A stretch of DNA of 64,000 nt from Amanita rubescens (taxonomy: Eukaryota; Basidiomycota; Agaricomycetes; Agaricales; Amanitaceae): positions 558,001-622,000 of the forward strand of contig WION01000015.1 of NCBI GenBank assembly GCA_015039365.1, given 5' to 3'. Below are positions 47,239 through 59,472 of the stretch, in pieces. The notes beneath the pieces are model-generated. The model had not been told where the DNA came from. It saw nothing but the letters and a program-made list of their open reading frames with translations, and searched no databases. Each line of letters starts with the position of its first letter. Position 1 is the stretch's first letter. The translations under genes and the position numbers were made by a program.

Positions 47239-48309
47239 CTGTACAACGTGTGTAATGAGGTCGCTTGCAAACAATTGGAACGGAAATCCTCTTCTAACTT
47301 ACTGCCTGTAATCCTTCATTTCCGCTCATTCGAGTCGCCATACTCATATCAATTCAATTTAATACTGTGAATGGGACTCCTTAGTGTAGCTACAATTCGG
47401 TGCTACTTGTGAAATATAGAAGGCTGAAGCGTGGGAAGATGGAGTTGATATGGCATGACTTTCATTGTTGACACTACAAATATGAGCAAATATTATACAC
47501 CTTTTTATAACACTAGTACTATAAACATATCATAGATTTTAGATTTAGGGTTTGCGGAGCAACCGAGCGAGCCGATAGGCGAGCGTTGGTTGCGATGCTG
47601 GACAGCGGAAGAGACCAGAGGGATGACCGTTGGGATGACGGTTTCGACTGAGTCTCATCAGATCCCTCAAGTCGAATATATACAAAACCTGTCCCTCTAG
47701 TGACTAAGCATTCCCGCGGTCGGCGGGCCAATGAGGGGTAAGGTAACAATAGCGAAACTGAACTGTGGTAAGCTTGCCCTAAACCTCCGCGTGAGACCGC
47801 GGTGAATCCGCGGAATGCTGAGGTAAAGAGCTCCATATGGAAGAATGACTTACAAACATTTCCCACCGACGTGGGAGAGAAGTAAATATAAACTTACCTG
47901 GGTCCTTGATCGGTCCGTGAAACCGACGGTCTGGGCTGCTCCAAATCTATTTAAAGCAATCAGTGACATCATCGCTCCAGACCGGCCTAGACTGGCCTGG
48001 AACGTTCTAGATGATCTATTTATAACTCACAAAGGGCCCGTTCCCGTTTAGGGATTTAGGGTTTTAGGGTGTTACTATTACAGTTCGTATTGCGATTAAG
48101 CATGTTAAATCAGTGTCCTGTAGTTTTTAACTTAGAATTATCAACGTACGGGTTTAGGGTTTAGGAGCGCCTTTTGTCGGTATCCTTCCCTTGTCACAAC
48201 CTTTAAAGATCGACCTTGTCTCCGACGTGAGACAAAGATTTAACTGTTTCATTATTGTTGTTCTAAAGACGCATGTTTAATAATGATAAAAACGACGGTG
48301 AGGCAATAC
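47239..48309. other. Intergenic region with telomere-like TTAGGG runs
   Basis: No gene seen. TTTAGGG occurs at 47544-47550. Clustered TTTAGGG, ATTTAGGG and TTTTAGGG lie at 48047-48070, and GGGTTTAGGGTTTAGGAG at 48150-48167. These lie just beyond the 3' end of the reverse transcriptase fragment, which is on the minus strand. Confidence 0.5.
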
Positions 48310-49518
48310 TTATCGTGGGGCCTTGTCATTTACATTCTTGGACAACCAATGGGTTATAAAACCACGTGGGGCAGAAGGACCTAATACGACGTCAGAAACG
48401 CCGGTTCGAGTCCACCCACTAGGTACGCGCGCAGAAGAAGATGGTAACTCACCACGCGGGCGAGACTTCTTCGCAGGGGGCATTTCACTACCCCCCGGAG
48501 CCGAACGTTTTAAGCTCGGTGCGGGTTCCTCATCGTCGACGAATACTGCTCCTTCGTCGAAAATTGGTCCATACCTATTGACATCGTCAAACAGGTTTTT
48601 ATCCATGCTGGAAAGTACTATCCTTTTCCACAAGTTCGTTAAGTCGAACAAATTTCTTGTTCTTCTTCGCGAAACGAGCCAACGGGCTCGCATCAGAGAA
48701 TTCAGTTTGGTAACGTCAGGAAGAAGACGGGAACCAGATGCGCCGCCCTTGCGGGAGGTGACTGACTCGGGGTATTGACTACCCTGCTCCATCTCTTCTT
48801 TCATCCAAATATGACCAAGATTGTCCCAGTCCTCTGTATAACAGCTGGGAATCTTATCGTCGGCCCACATCTCCATGGACCGGCGCCACTCTGATACAAT
48901 AGTATCTCCAAGTTCTTTAGCGTTGAAATAATTCAATACCGGATTAAATTCCGACTTAAGGACAACAAAGGTGGCCTTTTCCTCAGTCTCAGCCGTGATG
49001 GCGTTGACTTCATATCGGTTTTCCCATTTGCTGGATAAATTATTTCTCAGCCAGGTGGAAGTTAAAGCGGTAGGATAACCGCGCGCCCTGTACAATCCCT
49101 GTAGATCGTTCATGGCATCCTGATAGTATTCGTATTTACTACAGAGCGCGGCTAGCCTTGACATCTCACCTAGGAATGTACCCCTCTTAACGTCTAAGGG
49201 GTGGTGAGAAATCCATGGAATTCTTTCTAAATGGTTATGCTGCTTCCGATACGGTGTAAAGTGCACGTGTTCAGGGTCCCGAGGGTCCATAAACACGCGA
49301 ACGTCCAAGAAAGGACAGACCGTTCTACTAGCTTCCCATGTTATTCTACAACCGGCGAACTGAATAGTGTTTGACATAAATTGCAGCGCATCCTGTTCGG
49401 AGTCTGCTGTAATAATGGCGAAAACATCGTCGATGTACCTCTTATAATAGATTATGCGAGGTTTGTTCAATACTTGCCCCTGAATCGTTTCGAAAAAGGC
49501 GGCGTATAGTACACGCAA
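48310..49518 (-). mobile_element. Penelope-like (Coprina-type) reverse transcriptase, 5'-truncated
   Basis: 402 codons encode the C-terminal half of a reverse transcriptase. YKRYIDDVFAI holds the catalytic YxDD. CPFLDVRVF, then YRKQHNHLERIPWISHHPLD, KRGTFLGEMSRLAALCSKYE and LYRARGYP follow. This order, with short-spaced HP and RL-LCS blocks, is typical of Penelope-like elements. No GIY-YIG endonuclease follows; the tail is Ser/Pro/Arg-rich. Endonuclease-lacking Penelope-like elements of mushrooms (Coprina) are known to sit at telomeres, and TTAGGG runs lie next to this fragment. The first RT motifs are missing: the frame begins abruptly at 49518, where an unrelated sequence starts. Confidence 0.75.
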
Positions 49519-50190
49519 GGTCGGGGGAGCCAGCTACCCCCAGGCCTTCCCTTTTTCTTGGGGTGCCATTGCCATTTTCACCCCAAAAAACAAATTGCCA
49601 TTCCAGAACATTTTCTCAGAGGGTCCCCCCCACCCCCCAAAAAAAAAAAAAAAAAAAATTATTTTCAAAAAAAGAACAAAAAAAAAAAAAAAATTATTTT
49701 GCCTTCTTTTTCTATCATATTTCTTGGCCAGCCCTGCCAGGATGGAATTACTAAAAATGCTTTTTCACCACTTGGTACATGTGGCATGCAACATGCAAAC
49801 CATTGATGAAGTTATTTTCTAAGATAACAAGGAGATCTTATCTTATTGGCTTACTAAGCAGATCAAGATATATATAGATAGAACATTGTAGAATGTTCTA
49901 GTTCACTTGTGTCATCCTTACTGCAGATGGCGCCATATGACACCATGGCTGCACATGAGCACAGCCCCATATTTCCATATATGAGTATGACATGACTGCT
50001 CAAATTACAAGGTGCACTCGTTTCTGTTTTTTGTGGAAAGAGCATTCACAATCTTGTTAATAAGTTTCATAGCTCTCTCTTTTTTAGATAATGAGCTACC
50101 TATTATGCCATGATGCTTATCAAAACACTTCTTATTGCTTCAAAGACAACATGAGTTTTGAGACCAGTTTTGGTGATGTAATCAGATACA
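49519..50190. other. A-rich insert between RT fragment and Helitron
   Basis: Long A runs lie at about 49638-49658 and 49678-49692. A GGGGGAGCCAGCTACCCCC hairpin-like sequence sits at the left border (49527). The remainder is AT-rich. No gene seen. Confidence 0.4.
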
Positions 50191-52750
50191 TACGAGGCAA
50201 AGCCTCACCTGCCCTTCGCGCAGGGGGGGTCGCCCCTTCGGGGCTCCTCACTGATAAGTGGCATCTGGCCTGTGGCTAGCTGAGGGTCGCTCCTTCGGAG
50301 CTCCTCATTGATAAGTTGGCATCTGGCCTGCAGCCAGCTGAGGGTCACTCCTCACTGATAAGTTGGCATCTGGCCTGTGGCCAGCTAGCATCTGGCAAGG
50401 GTCACTTCTCTGGAGCTCCTCACTCATTCAGGGTTCCTCATCATATGCTTAGCATGAAGGATGTGATATATACTATGTACATGAATTCATTTCTATAAAG
50501 TACTTGAAGTTTCTGTATCTACAAATTTAAATTTTGCAAAATTTCTGGATATACAACATTTTGTACCCTTTTATTTTCATTTCCCTCAGGTAACCACACT
50601 CTAATCCTATTCCCAGAGGTGCATCTTGAAAGTGCAACATACAACTGCCCATGTGAAAACACCTGGCTCTTCAAGTTTAATCCAACAAACTTGACAGATT
50701 GACCTTGGGACTTCATGTTTATTGTCATAGCAAAGGCCAGTCTGATAGGAAATTGCCTTCTTTTCAGAGGAATGGGTAAATTCTCAGCTGAAGGTTCAAG
50801 TGTTATTCTTGGAAATAAGACAATCTTTCCAGCAAATCTTTCATCTCCAGAGATAATTTCACATTTTATAACTCTGTTTTTTTATCTCCCTGACAACCAT
50901 TCTGGTCCCATTGCAAAGTCCTTTAGCTGCATCAAGATTTCTGAGAAGCATTACAGGACATCCTACTTTCAATGCCAATTTGGCCAAAGGCAAACCACTG
51001 ACATTCAAAGAATTTAAATATTCCATCGGATAGGGTTGATATCCATCCTGAGCCTCATTTGCCAAATCAATTGAATCAGCACTGTTCAGAACTTTTTCTA
51101 TGCCTGGCATCATGTCAAGAATAATCTTATTGATGTCATCCACATCATCATTTTTGCAGCACAAAATTGTTCTCTCCAAAAAGTACCGATTTGGTTTGTT
51201 GCCCAGATGAATATCAGGATATGTGTCATTGATCAACTTATCCCTGGTATTTGGACTGCAGCACATGTTTTCTGGTACTTGAACTGTTCCAGCCTCATCT
51301 GAGGTTGTGCCTGCACCAATTTCCAATAGCCAAGCAGCATGAGCTTCACTTTCAGGAGCTCTATCCAAGTGCATATTTTGAGTTAAGTGATGCACTTCCA
51401 TATGTCTCCAAAGATTACTTCTGGCAATATAAGCACCAACAATCTCCTGATGCAATGCTCTGGGCACAACAGGCAAAGTCTGACGAAAGTCACCTCCAAA
51501 TAGAACAGTGATTCCAGCAAAAGGCTGGTCATTTTGGTGGAGAAGATCTCTGAGGAGTCGATCAACAGAGGCAACAGCATGTTTGTGTTGCATAGGCACT
51601 TCATCCCAAATAATGATCTTTGTATTCTCCAGTACCTGATGCATTTTTGTGTTCTTTTTTATTCCCAGCTATGGATGTCTCTGTAATGGGAATTGGAATT
51701 TTAAAAGTGGAATGAGCTGTTCTTCCACCTTCCAGCAAAAGAGAAGCAATCCCAGAAGAAGCCACACATAGAGCTATTTGATTCTGAGATCTGACAGCAG
51801 CAGCAATAGTGTTGCACACAAAAGTTTTGCCACATCCTCCAGCACTGTGAATAAAGAGACTTTTGCCTCTATTATTATTGACAGAATCCATAACAGAGTT
51901 GAAAACATTTCTTTGCTCTTCATTGAACATGCCTACATTGTGAGTGACCATTTCTGCTTGCTGCACAGGATTATAATCCAATTGCTGAGCCAACAGAAAA
52001 TTATCAAGTATATCTTCCCAGTTTTGACCATCAACAGGACCTTGAGGCAATGGCATATTTGGAAAATCAGCCAGAGTTTTTCCAGACCTCATAACAATTT
52101 TATTCAAGAGGTGCAAGCCATAGTCATAGATCTTTTCATCATCAAACTCATAATCCTGATACTGGGGAAGCCTCTGAAGCCTTCTTCTCAAGTCATCACA
52201 AATATGCTCCTTGTATTTGTTCCAGAGAATTTCAGGAGACACAGGAAAACAGCTTAGAAGAATAACAGCAAAAAGAGATCTCAAAGCAGTGCCAGTTTGC
52301 ATTTGTGAAGCTTCTCTAAGACACTGATCCCATTCTCTATCATCCTCCAGCAGCCCCCTGGCATAGCAGGCATCTTTGTAAGTAGGATGAAGTACACCAT
52401 TAAATCTCCTCAAGTCTTCAAAGGACTGTGCTCCAGCAACAACAGTCAGAAGCAACCTCAGATAAAATCTTTCTCCCTGGGATGGAGCAGCAAAGTACAT
52501 TCTGCCAATAGCTGGAGGATTTCTCCCAGCCCTGGCTCTCCATTCATGACTCCTTTTGACATACCAATATCTTTTTGGAAAGTCTTGGTACAACACAGTT
52601 CACGCAGCAGGATCCTCTCTATTTTTTGCAAACCAAGCAGTCAGAGCAGTATGCTTTGTCTGTCCCCTCTCTACAACATCATCCAGGTTATCATCCTCAT
52701 TGAAATAAACCAACTGCTCATTCTTTAAATGAACAGGCAAGCCTGATCCA
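50190..52750 (-). mobile_element. Helitron fragment A: Pif1-like helicase part and 3' end
   Basis: The minus strand carries the helicase half of a RepHel protein. It includes SHEWRARAGRNPPAIGR, Walker A HSAGGCGKTF (about 51845-51815), WDEVPMQHKH, GGDFRQTLPV and the C-terminal [13 protein letters not shown], ending at 50519. Frameshifts at about 51655 (A/T run) and 50878 (T run) break it. Downstream come three or four copies of a motif of about 55 bp, GATAAGTTGGCATCTGGCCT with GAGGGTC (50253-50420), and a hairpin GAGGCAAAGCCTC at 50194-50206 that probably marks the 3' end. The catalytic Rep part is absent. Confidence 0.85.
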
Positions 52751-54958
52751 GATAACCGCCGCAGTTGGGCTAGGCATCACAGACAGCCTGTTTTACCTCA
52801 GGGTATTGTTGAACAGCCCAACTTTGGTCTGGAGCTGGCTGCTCAGATTCCAGAAGTGCATATACCTGAGCATATCAATGCTCCCAGGCAATTCCCTATG
52901 CCTGTTCCTCCTTTGGGTAGAGGAAATCCTATTCCTGCTCCAGGATTATTTGAAGCATTGATTGGTGGAGCAGCTGCTGTCCAGATTGATGATCTTTTTG
53001 CTGCTGGAGCTCAGGCTAGACCTATTGTTGGGTGGAGAGATATGGCTGTTCAGTTGCATCCTATGGCTGCTCAACCAGCTGGAAGAGCCAGAGGCAGGCC
53101 TAGACACATTTCTGGACCAAGAAATATTTTGTCTGGGCCTCAGGCCAATGTAGATCTCAATAATGTCCACAGAGGATACATTGCTCATAGAGAGCAGGCT
53201 GAAAATCACAGAGCCCAACAGGCAGTGCTTTTGCAACAGTTAGAGGCCAGGTTGCAAGAAGAGCAAAGGCAAAGAGCTCAACTTGAAGCTCAGTTACTTG
53301 ATGAGCAGAGACAAAGAGATCTGGAATTTGAACAGCAAAGACTGGCTGAGGTACAAAGACAGGCTGAAATACAAAGACAATTAGCTTTAGAAGCTGAAAG
53401 GCAGGGGGAGCTTGCTCAAGCTCAGTTACTCAATGAACAGAGACAAAGGGATCTGGAAGTGGAACAGCAGAGACAGTGGGACCTGGCTGAGTTACAAAGA
53501 CAGGAACTGGAAAGACAGGCTGAAATACAAAGACAACTGGCTTTGGAATTAGAAAACCTGGATGGTGTAGATGAGTTTCAACCACCTGAAGCTAATGCTC
53601 AAGTCAGAAATTTTATACATGGTCAATGGAGAGCAGAGCATGAAAGAGAGCTTGAACCTGATCTAAATGACATTGACTTTGATGAATTTGATGTTGATGA
53701 TTGGCAAAGACTGGATGATGATATTGCTCAGGCTTTTCCTCTGAATGAGTGGCAAGAACAGGAAGCAGCTAACATTTATGGAGAGAACAGGAGATTTGAA
53801 AATCAAGCCAGAAGAGGCATGCAAAATCATCAGGACGATGTTCCTGATCTGCCTCAGAGAGACCCCAGAGATCTCCCCAGGGCCAGAAGGCCATATGTAG
53901 ATCTTCAGCCAAATGAAATCCATAATTTGGGTCCAATGAATGTTATTTGTGCTCATTGCAATGCCTTGCATTGAGACTGTGAAAAGCTGTCTTCTTCTAC
54001 TGGCAGAAACCCAAAATTTGGCAGCTGCTGTTTGCAAGGTCAAATTCAGCTACCTCCATTGAGAGAACCTCCTAGAGTCCTTAGAGACATGCTCTGTGGC
54101 ATTTCCCCTCACTCAAAAACATTTAGGAAAAATATTCGCCAATACAATGCTGCATTTGCATTCACTTCTTTAGGAGTGAAAATTGATCATGCTGTCACTA
54201 ATGCTCCTGGGCCATATTCATTTCGAATTCATGGTGAATTACATCATCATGCAGGTGCTTTGCTTCCAGAGGAGAATCAGACACCATGCTATGCACAGAT
54301 CTACATTCATGATGATGATGCTGACCAAGTCGCTATGAGAATGACAAATAATCCTCAGCTACAGCCAATTATTATGACTGAGTTGCAAGCAATGATTCAT
54401 GAGACAAATCCTTATGTTGCTCTCTACAAATCAGCTCATCACATTCTGGCTGAAACACCTCCTGATCAGCAACAAAATGTTAGAGTCTTATTACGTGCTG
54501 AGAGAACTCAAGATAGAAGGCGATATAATTTGCCAACTGCCAGTGAAGTTGCTGCTGTCATTCCAGGAGATGGTTCTGAAGAGGTTTCTGATCACAGAGA
54601 TATTGTTGTGCGTCTTCAAGGTGGTGGTCTGCGGCGCATCAGTCATTTGAATCCTGCATATTCACCTTTGCATTATGTCTTGCTATTTCCACATGGTGAA
54701 GATGGTTGGCATAAGGATATTCCAGCTGTGCCTGCACCCGATGGCAGAGTTGGCAGAAGTGCCAATGTTATGCAGAGATGTTACTATGCCCATAGGCTTC
54801 ATGTCAGACCAGCAGATTTGAATCAGCCAGCTCTTTTCCTAAGTGGAAAATTATTTCAGCAGTATATTGTTGATGCTTGGGCTTCTGCTGAGCAAAGTGC
54901 TTTGAACTGGGCTAGAACCAATGAGTTCTGGCCCAATTCAAAGCACTTTGCTCAGTAG
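52751..54958 (+). mobile_element. Helitron fragment B: N-terminal part of RepHel
   Basis: On the plus strand, head-to-head with fragment A. A Gln/Arg/Glu-rich coiled-coil region (RQAEIQRQLALE units, 53230-53560) is followed by an acidic segment, CAHCNALH (zinc-binding-like) and the start of the Rep region, to LFQQYIVDAWASAEQSALNW. The codon at 53972 is TGA where the other copy (59473-61540) has TGG, so CAHCNALHW is interrupted. The frame resumes at 54032 and ends at a fold-back point near 54922. The HUH nuclease motif itself is missing here. Confidence 0.8.
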
Positions 54959-55215
54959 AAGCCCAAGCATCAACAATATACTGCTGAAATAATTTTCCAC
55001 TTAGGAAAAGAGCTGGCTGATTCTGCTGGCCTGACATGACATCTATGGGCATAGTAGCATCTCTGAGTTACATTGGCACTTCTGCCTCTGCCATTGGGTC
55101 CAGGCACAGTTGGAATATCTTTGTGCCAACCATCTTCACCACAGAGCATATCTCTAAGGACTCTAGGAGGTTCTCTCAATGGAGGTAGCTGAATTTGACC
55201 TTGCAAACAGCAGCT
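54925..55215 (-). mobile_element. Helitron fragment C: inverted fold-back piece
   Basis: 54929-55194 is the reverse complement of fragment B, joining its 54700-54915 part to its 54018-54100 part with the sequence between them deleted. The centre of the palindrome is near 54922, with AGAACCAATGAGTTCT as the tip. It turns the end of B back on itself. Confidence 0.85.
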
Positions 55216-58052
55216 GCCAAATGGTGTACAAAGCAGTTTCCTAAGGAGTTTCATGAAACAACTCATTTTGGTGATGATGGCTATCCAAAGTATGCCAGAC
55301 CTAACAATGGGCGCTTTTTTGAAAAGAATGGCCACAGATATGACAACAAGGATGTTGTTCCATACAATCCTTATTTGTCTGCAAAATACTGTCATATCAA
55401 TGTGGAAGTTTGTACATCTGTTCATGCAGTCAAATATATTCACAAGTACATCTATAAAGGTCATGACAGGACTACATTAGAGATTGTTGGAGATCAACAG
55501 AACAGAAATGAGATCAAAGAATATCTGGATTCAAGATATATTTCTGCTTCAGAATCCTGTTGGCGCATTTTTGAATTCAACATGCATAGAGAGGCACCTT
55601 CTGTCACACACTTGCCTGTTCATTTAAAAAATGAGCAATTGGTTTATTTCAATGAGGATGACAACCTGGATGATGTTGTACAGAGGGGACATGCAAAGCA
55701 TACTGCTCTTACTGCTTGGTTTAAAAAAAATGGAGAGGACCCTGCTGCAAGAGATGTGCTGTACCAGGACTTTCCCAAACATTATTGGTATGTCAAAAGG
55801 AGTCATGAATGGAGAGCCAGGAGTGGCAGAAATCCCCCAGCTATTGGCAGAATGCACTTTGCCTCTCCATCTCAGGGAGAAAGATTTTACCTCAGACTGC
55901 CTCCGACTGCTGTTGCTGGAGCACAGTCCTTTGAAGACTTGAGGAGATTTAATGGTGTACTTCATCCTACTTACAAAGATGCTTGCTATGCCAGGGGACT
56001 GCTTGAGGATGACAGAGAATGGGATCAGTGTCTTAGAGAAGCTTCACAAATGCAGACTGGCTCAGCTTTGAGATCTCTTTTTGCTGTTATTCTTCTCAGC
56101 TGTTTTCCTGTGTCTCCTGAAATTCTCTGGGACAGGTACAGGCAGCATATTTGTGATGACTTGAGAAGAAGGCTTCAGAGGCTTCCCCAGTATCAGGATC
56201 ATGAGTTTGATGATGAAAAGATCTATGACTATGGCTTGCACCTCCTGAATAAAATTCTTATGAGGTCTGGAAAGACTCTGGGTGATTTTTCACATATGCC
56301 ATTTCCTCAAGGTCCTGTTGATGGTCACAACTGGGAAGATATACTTGATAATTTTCTGTTGGCTCAGCAATTGGATTATGATCCTATACAGCAAGCAGAA
56401 ACAGTCACTCGCAATATGGGCATGTTCAATGAGGAGCAAACAAGGGTTTTTAATTCTGTTATGGATTCTGTCAACAACAACAGAGGCAAAAGTCTCTTTA
56501 TTCACAGTGCTGGAGGATGTGGCAAAACTTTTGTGTGCAACACTATTGCTGCTGCTGTCAGATCTCAGAATCAAGTGGCTCTCTGTGTGGCTTCTTCTGG
56601 CATTGCTTCTCTCTTGCTGGAAGGTGGAAGAACAGCTCATTCCACTTTCAAAATTCCAATTCCCATTACAGAGACATCCATAGCTAAAATAAAAAAGAAC
56701 ACAAAAATGCATCAGGTGCTGGAGAATACAAAGATCATTATTTGGGATGAAGTGCCTATGCAACACAAGCATGCTGTTTCCTCTGTTGACCGACTTCTCA
56801 GAGATCTTCTCAACAAAGATGACCAGCCTTTTGCTGGAATCACTGTTCTATTTGGAGGTGACTTTCGTCAGACTTTGCCTGTTGTGCCCAGAGCATTGTG
56901 TCAGGAGATTGTTGGTGCTTCTATTGCCAGAAGTAATCTTTGGAGATATATGGAAGTGCATCACTTAACTCAAAATATGCGCTTGGATAGAAGTCCTGAA
57001 AGTGAAGCTCATGCTGCTTGGCTATTGGAAATTGGTGCAGGTACAAACTCAGATGAGGCTGGAACAGTTCAAGTGCCAGAAAACATGTGCTGCAATCCCA
57101 ATACCATGGATAAACTGATCAATGACACATATCCTAATATCCATCTGGGCAACAAGCCAAATCAGTACTTTTTAGAAAGGACTATTTTGTGCTGCAAAAA
57201 TGATGATATGGATGACATCAATAAGACTATTCTTGACAAGATGCCAGGCAGAGAAAAGGTTCTGAACAGTGCTGATTCAATTGATTTGGCAAATGAGGCA
57301 CAGGATGGATATCAGCCTTATCCCATGGAGTATTTAAATTCTCTGAATGTCAGTGGATTGCCAGGTGCCTTTGTCAAAATTGGCATTGAAAATTGGATGT
57401 CCTGTAATGCTTCTCAGAAATCTTGATCCAGCTAAAGGACTTTGCAATGGGACCAGAATGATTGTCAGCGAGATAAAAAGCAGAGTTATAAAATGTGAAA
57501 TTATCTCTGGAGATGAAAGATTTGCTGGAAAGACTGTCTTGATTCCACGGATAACACTTGAACCTTCAGCTGAGAATTTACCCATTCCTCTGAAAAGAAG
57601 GCAATTTCCTATCAGACTGGCCTTTGCTATGACAATAAACATGAAGTCTCAAGGTCAATCTGTCAAGTTTGTTGGATTAAACTTGAAGAGCAAAGTGTTT
57701 TCACATGGGCAGTTGTATGTTGCATTTTCAAGATGCACATCTGGGAATAGGATTAAAGTATGGTTACCTGAAGGAAATGAAAACAAAAGGGTACAAAATG
57801 TTGTATATCCAGAAATTTTGCAAGGTTTAAATTTGTAGCTACAGACAAAAGTACTTTATAGAAATGAATCTGTTGATGTAACATCCTTCATAAGCATGAT
57901 TAGAATTTGTTAGCATTAGCATCTTGGGATATCATATGTTTGAGAAAGGTGATTTATTAGTGAGGAGCCCCAGCAGGGGTGACCCTCAGCTGGCCGCAGG
58001 CCAGGTGACTTATTAGTGAGGAGCCCCAACAGAGGCGAGGCTTTAGCCTCGT
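55216..58052 (+). mobile_element. Helitron fragment D: Rep tyrosine motif, helicase and 3' end
   Basis: This is the longest coding stretch of the element (to 57426, 743 codons including the piece read from C). It has the tyrosine motif AVKYIHKYIYKGHDR (about 55430-55470) of the rolling-circle nuclease and a full Pif1-like helicase. Walker A SAGGCGKT (about 56505-56530), IIIWDEVP (56731-56754) and GGDFRQTLPV follow. A rearrangement near 57362 shifts the frame, and the helicase end continues at 57370-57838. A hairpin CGAGGCTTTAGCCTCG at 58036-58051 resembles the one at the end of fragment A and should be the Helitron 3' hairpin. The HUH part is lost. Confidence 0.85.
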
Positions 58053-59472
58053 CTATAAAGAAGGGAACGAACCGTGGGAAAGGCACAAGCTGACCAATGC
58101 TGACAAATTCTGACATAATCCTGACAAAGCTGACATAGTCCTGACATAATAATTACTTACGCACATTTCATGTGATCTCTGTGATCCAGTGTGATCCCTT
58201 GCTTGCCCTCCTCTTTCCCTCCCTCCACCACATAATAAAAATCTGTAAAATGTATGTAAAATGCTAGATGTGTCTCTGATTCCCTCATCTGAGATTTGGC
58301 ACAGTAATTGCATATATTTGTGCGCTTTATCTATTTTTTTTTTAGATTGATCTGATAAGTCTTTAGCCATCTATACACCATCAATACAGTGCTTAAAATT
58401 CAAACTAAAATCTCAAATATGTATGTACAGTGAATATACTTCTGATACTTATCTGATGTTTTTGACACAGTATAATTGCATTTTTGTATGCATTTTTTTA
58501 ACTTTTATAAATGATAAATGATTGATCTGATTATGGCTTTAGCCATCTATCTACCACATCATAGGTGTTCAAAATTCAAACAAAAATCTGCTAACCATGT
58601 ATGTAAGATGGCTGATCTGCCTCTGATACTTATACTCTATTTTTTTTGGCATGGCATAGTTATTGCATATAATTTGGTGTTACCACATCAGATAGTTTGT
58701 GGAGTCCAAATCTACATCCAGAATGTATGTGAAATGTCCATCAGCCTCTAATACTGTCATCCAATGTTCTTTTATCATGTTTTTGACAGGTCTAGGCCTT
58801 GATCTATTTATTACTATGACTGCCAACCCAAATTGGCCAGAAGTGAAAGAAGCCTTGATCAGAGAAGCAGGACCACATGGCATGCCTCAGACTGCTGCTG
58901 ATGGACCTGATATCATGACAAGAGTGTTTGAGGGAAAAAGAGATGCACTCTATAAAGAAATCAAAAATGGTATTTTTGGAAGAACTGCAGCAATGGTTTA
59001 CACCATTGAATTCCAGAAGAGAGGTCTTCCTCATATGCATCTTTTGGTCTTTCTTCATCAGGAGGATAAAATCAGAAATGCAGCTGATGTTGATTCTGTT
59101 GTCTCTGCTCAGATCCCTGATCCTGTTACCCAGCCTGTTCTCTATGAGGTTATTACCAAGAATATGGTTCATGGGCCATGTGGTGATGGCTATCCAAAGT
59201 ATGCTAGACCTGACAATGGGCGCTTTTTTGAAAAAAATGGCCACAGATATGACAATAGAGATGTTGTTCCATACAATCCTTATCTGTCTGCAAAATACAA
59301 TTGCCACATCAATGTGGAAGTCTGTGCTTCTGTTCATGCAGTCAAATATATTCACAAGTACATCTACAAAGGTCATGACAGGACTACATTAGAGATTGTT
59401 GGAGATCATCAGAACAGAAATGAGATCAAAGAATATCTGGATTCAAGATATATCTCTGCTTCAGATGCCTAA
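58053..59472 (+). mobile_element. Helitron fragment E: 5' flank plus HUH Rep part
   Basis: About 650 bp of AT-rich Helitron 5' region are followed by a Rep piece (58699-59472). It holds the HUH motif RGLPHMHLLVFLH (His codons at about 59032 and 59038) and the tyrosine motif KYIHKYIYKGHDR (about 59343-59385). These form the nicking and joining site of Helitron transposase. The N-terminal coiled-coil part has been deleted: GGTCTAGGCC at 58788 jumps directly into the Rep domain. The piece also lacks the central PGAL-type segment and all helicase, so it is not active alone. Confidence 0.8.

Noticed and set aside
49558..49822. Overlapping short frames with poly-Lys over A runs
   Set aside because: They come only from homopolymer A tracts.
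54958..55464. Minus-strand frame running from the fold-back piece into fragment D
   Set aside because: It mixes sense of the inverted piece with antisense of the Rep region, so it is not a real protein.
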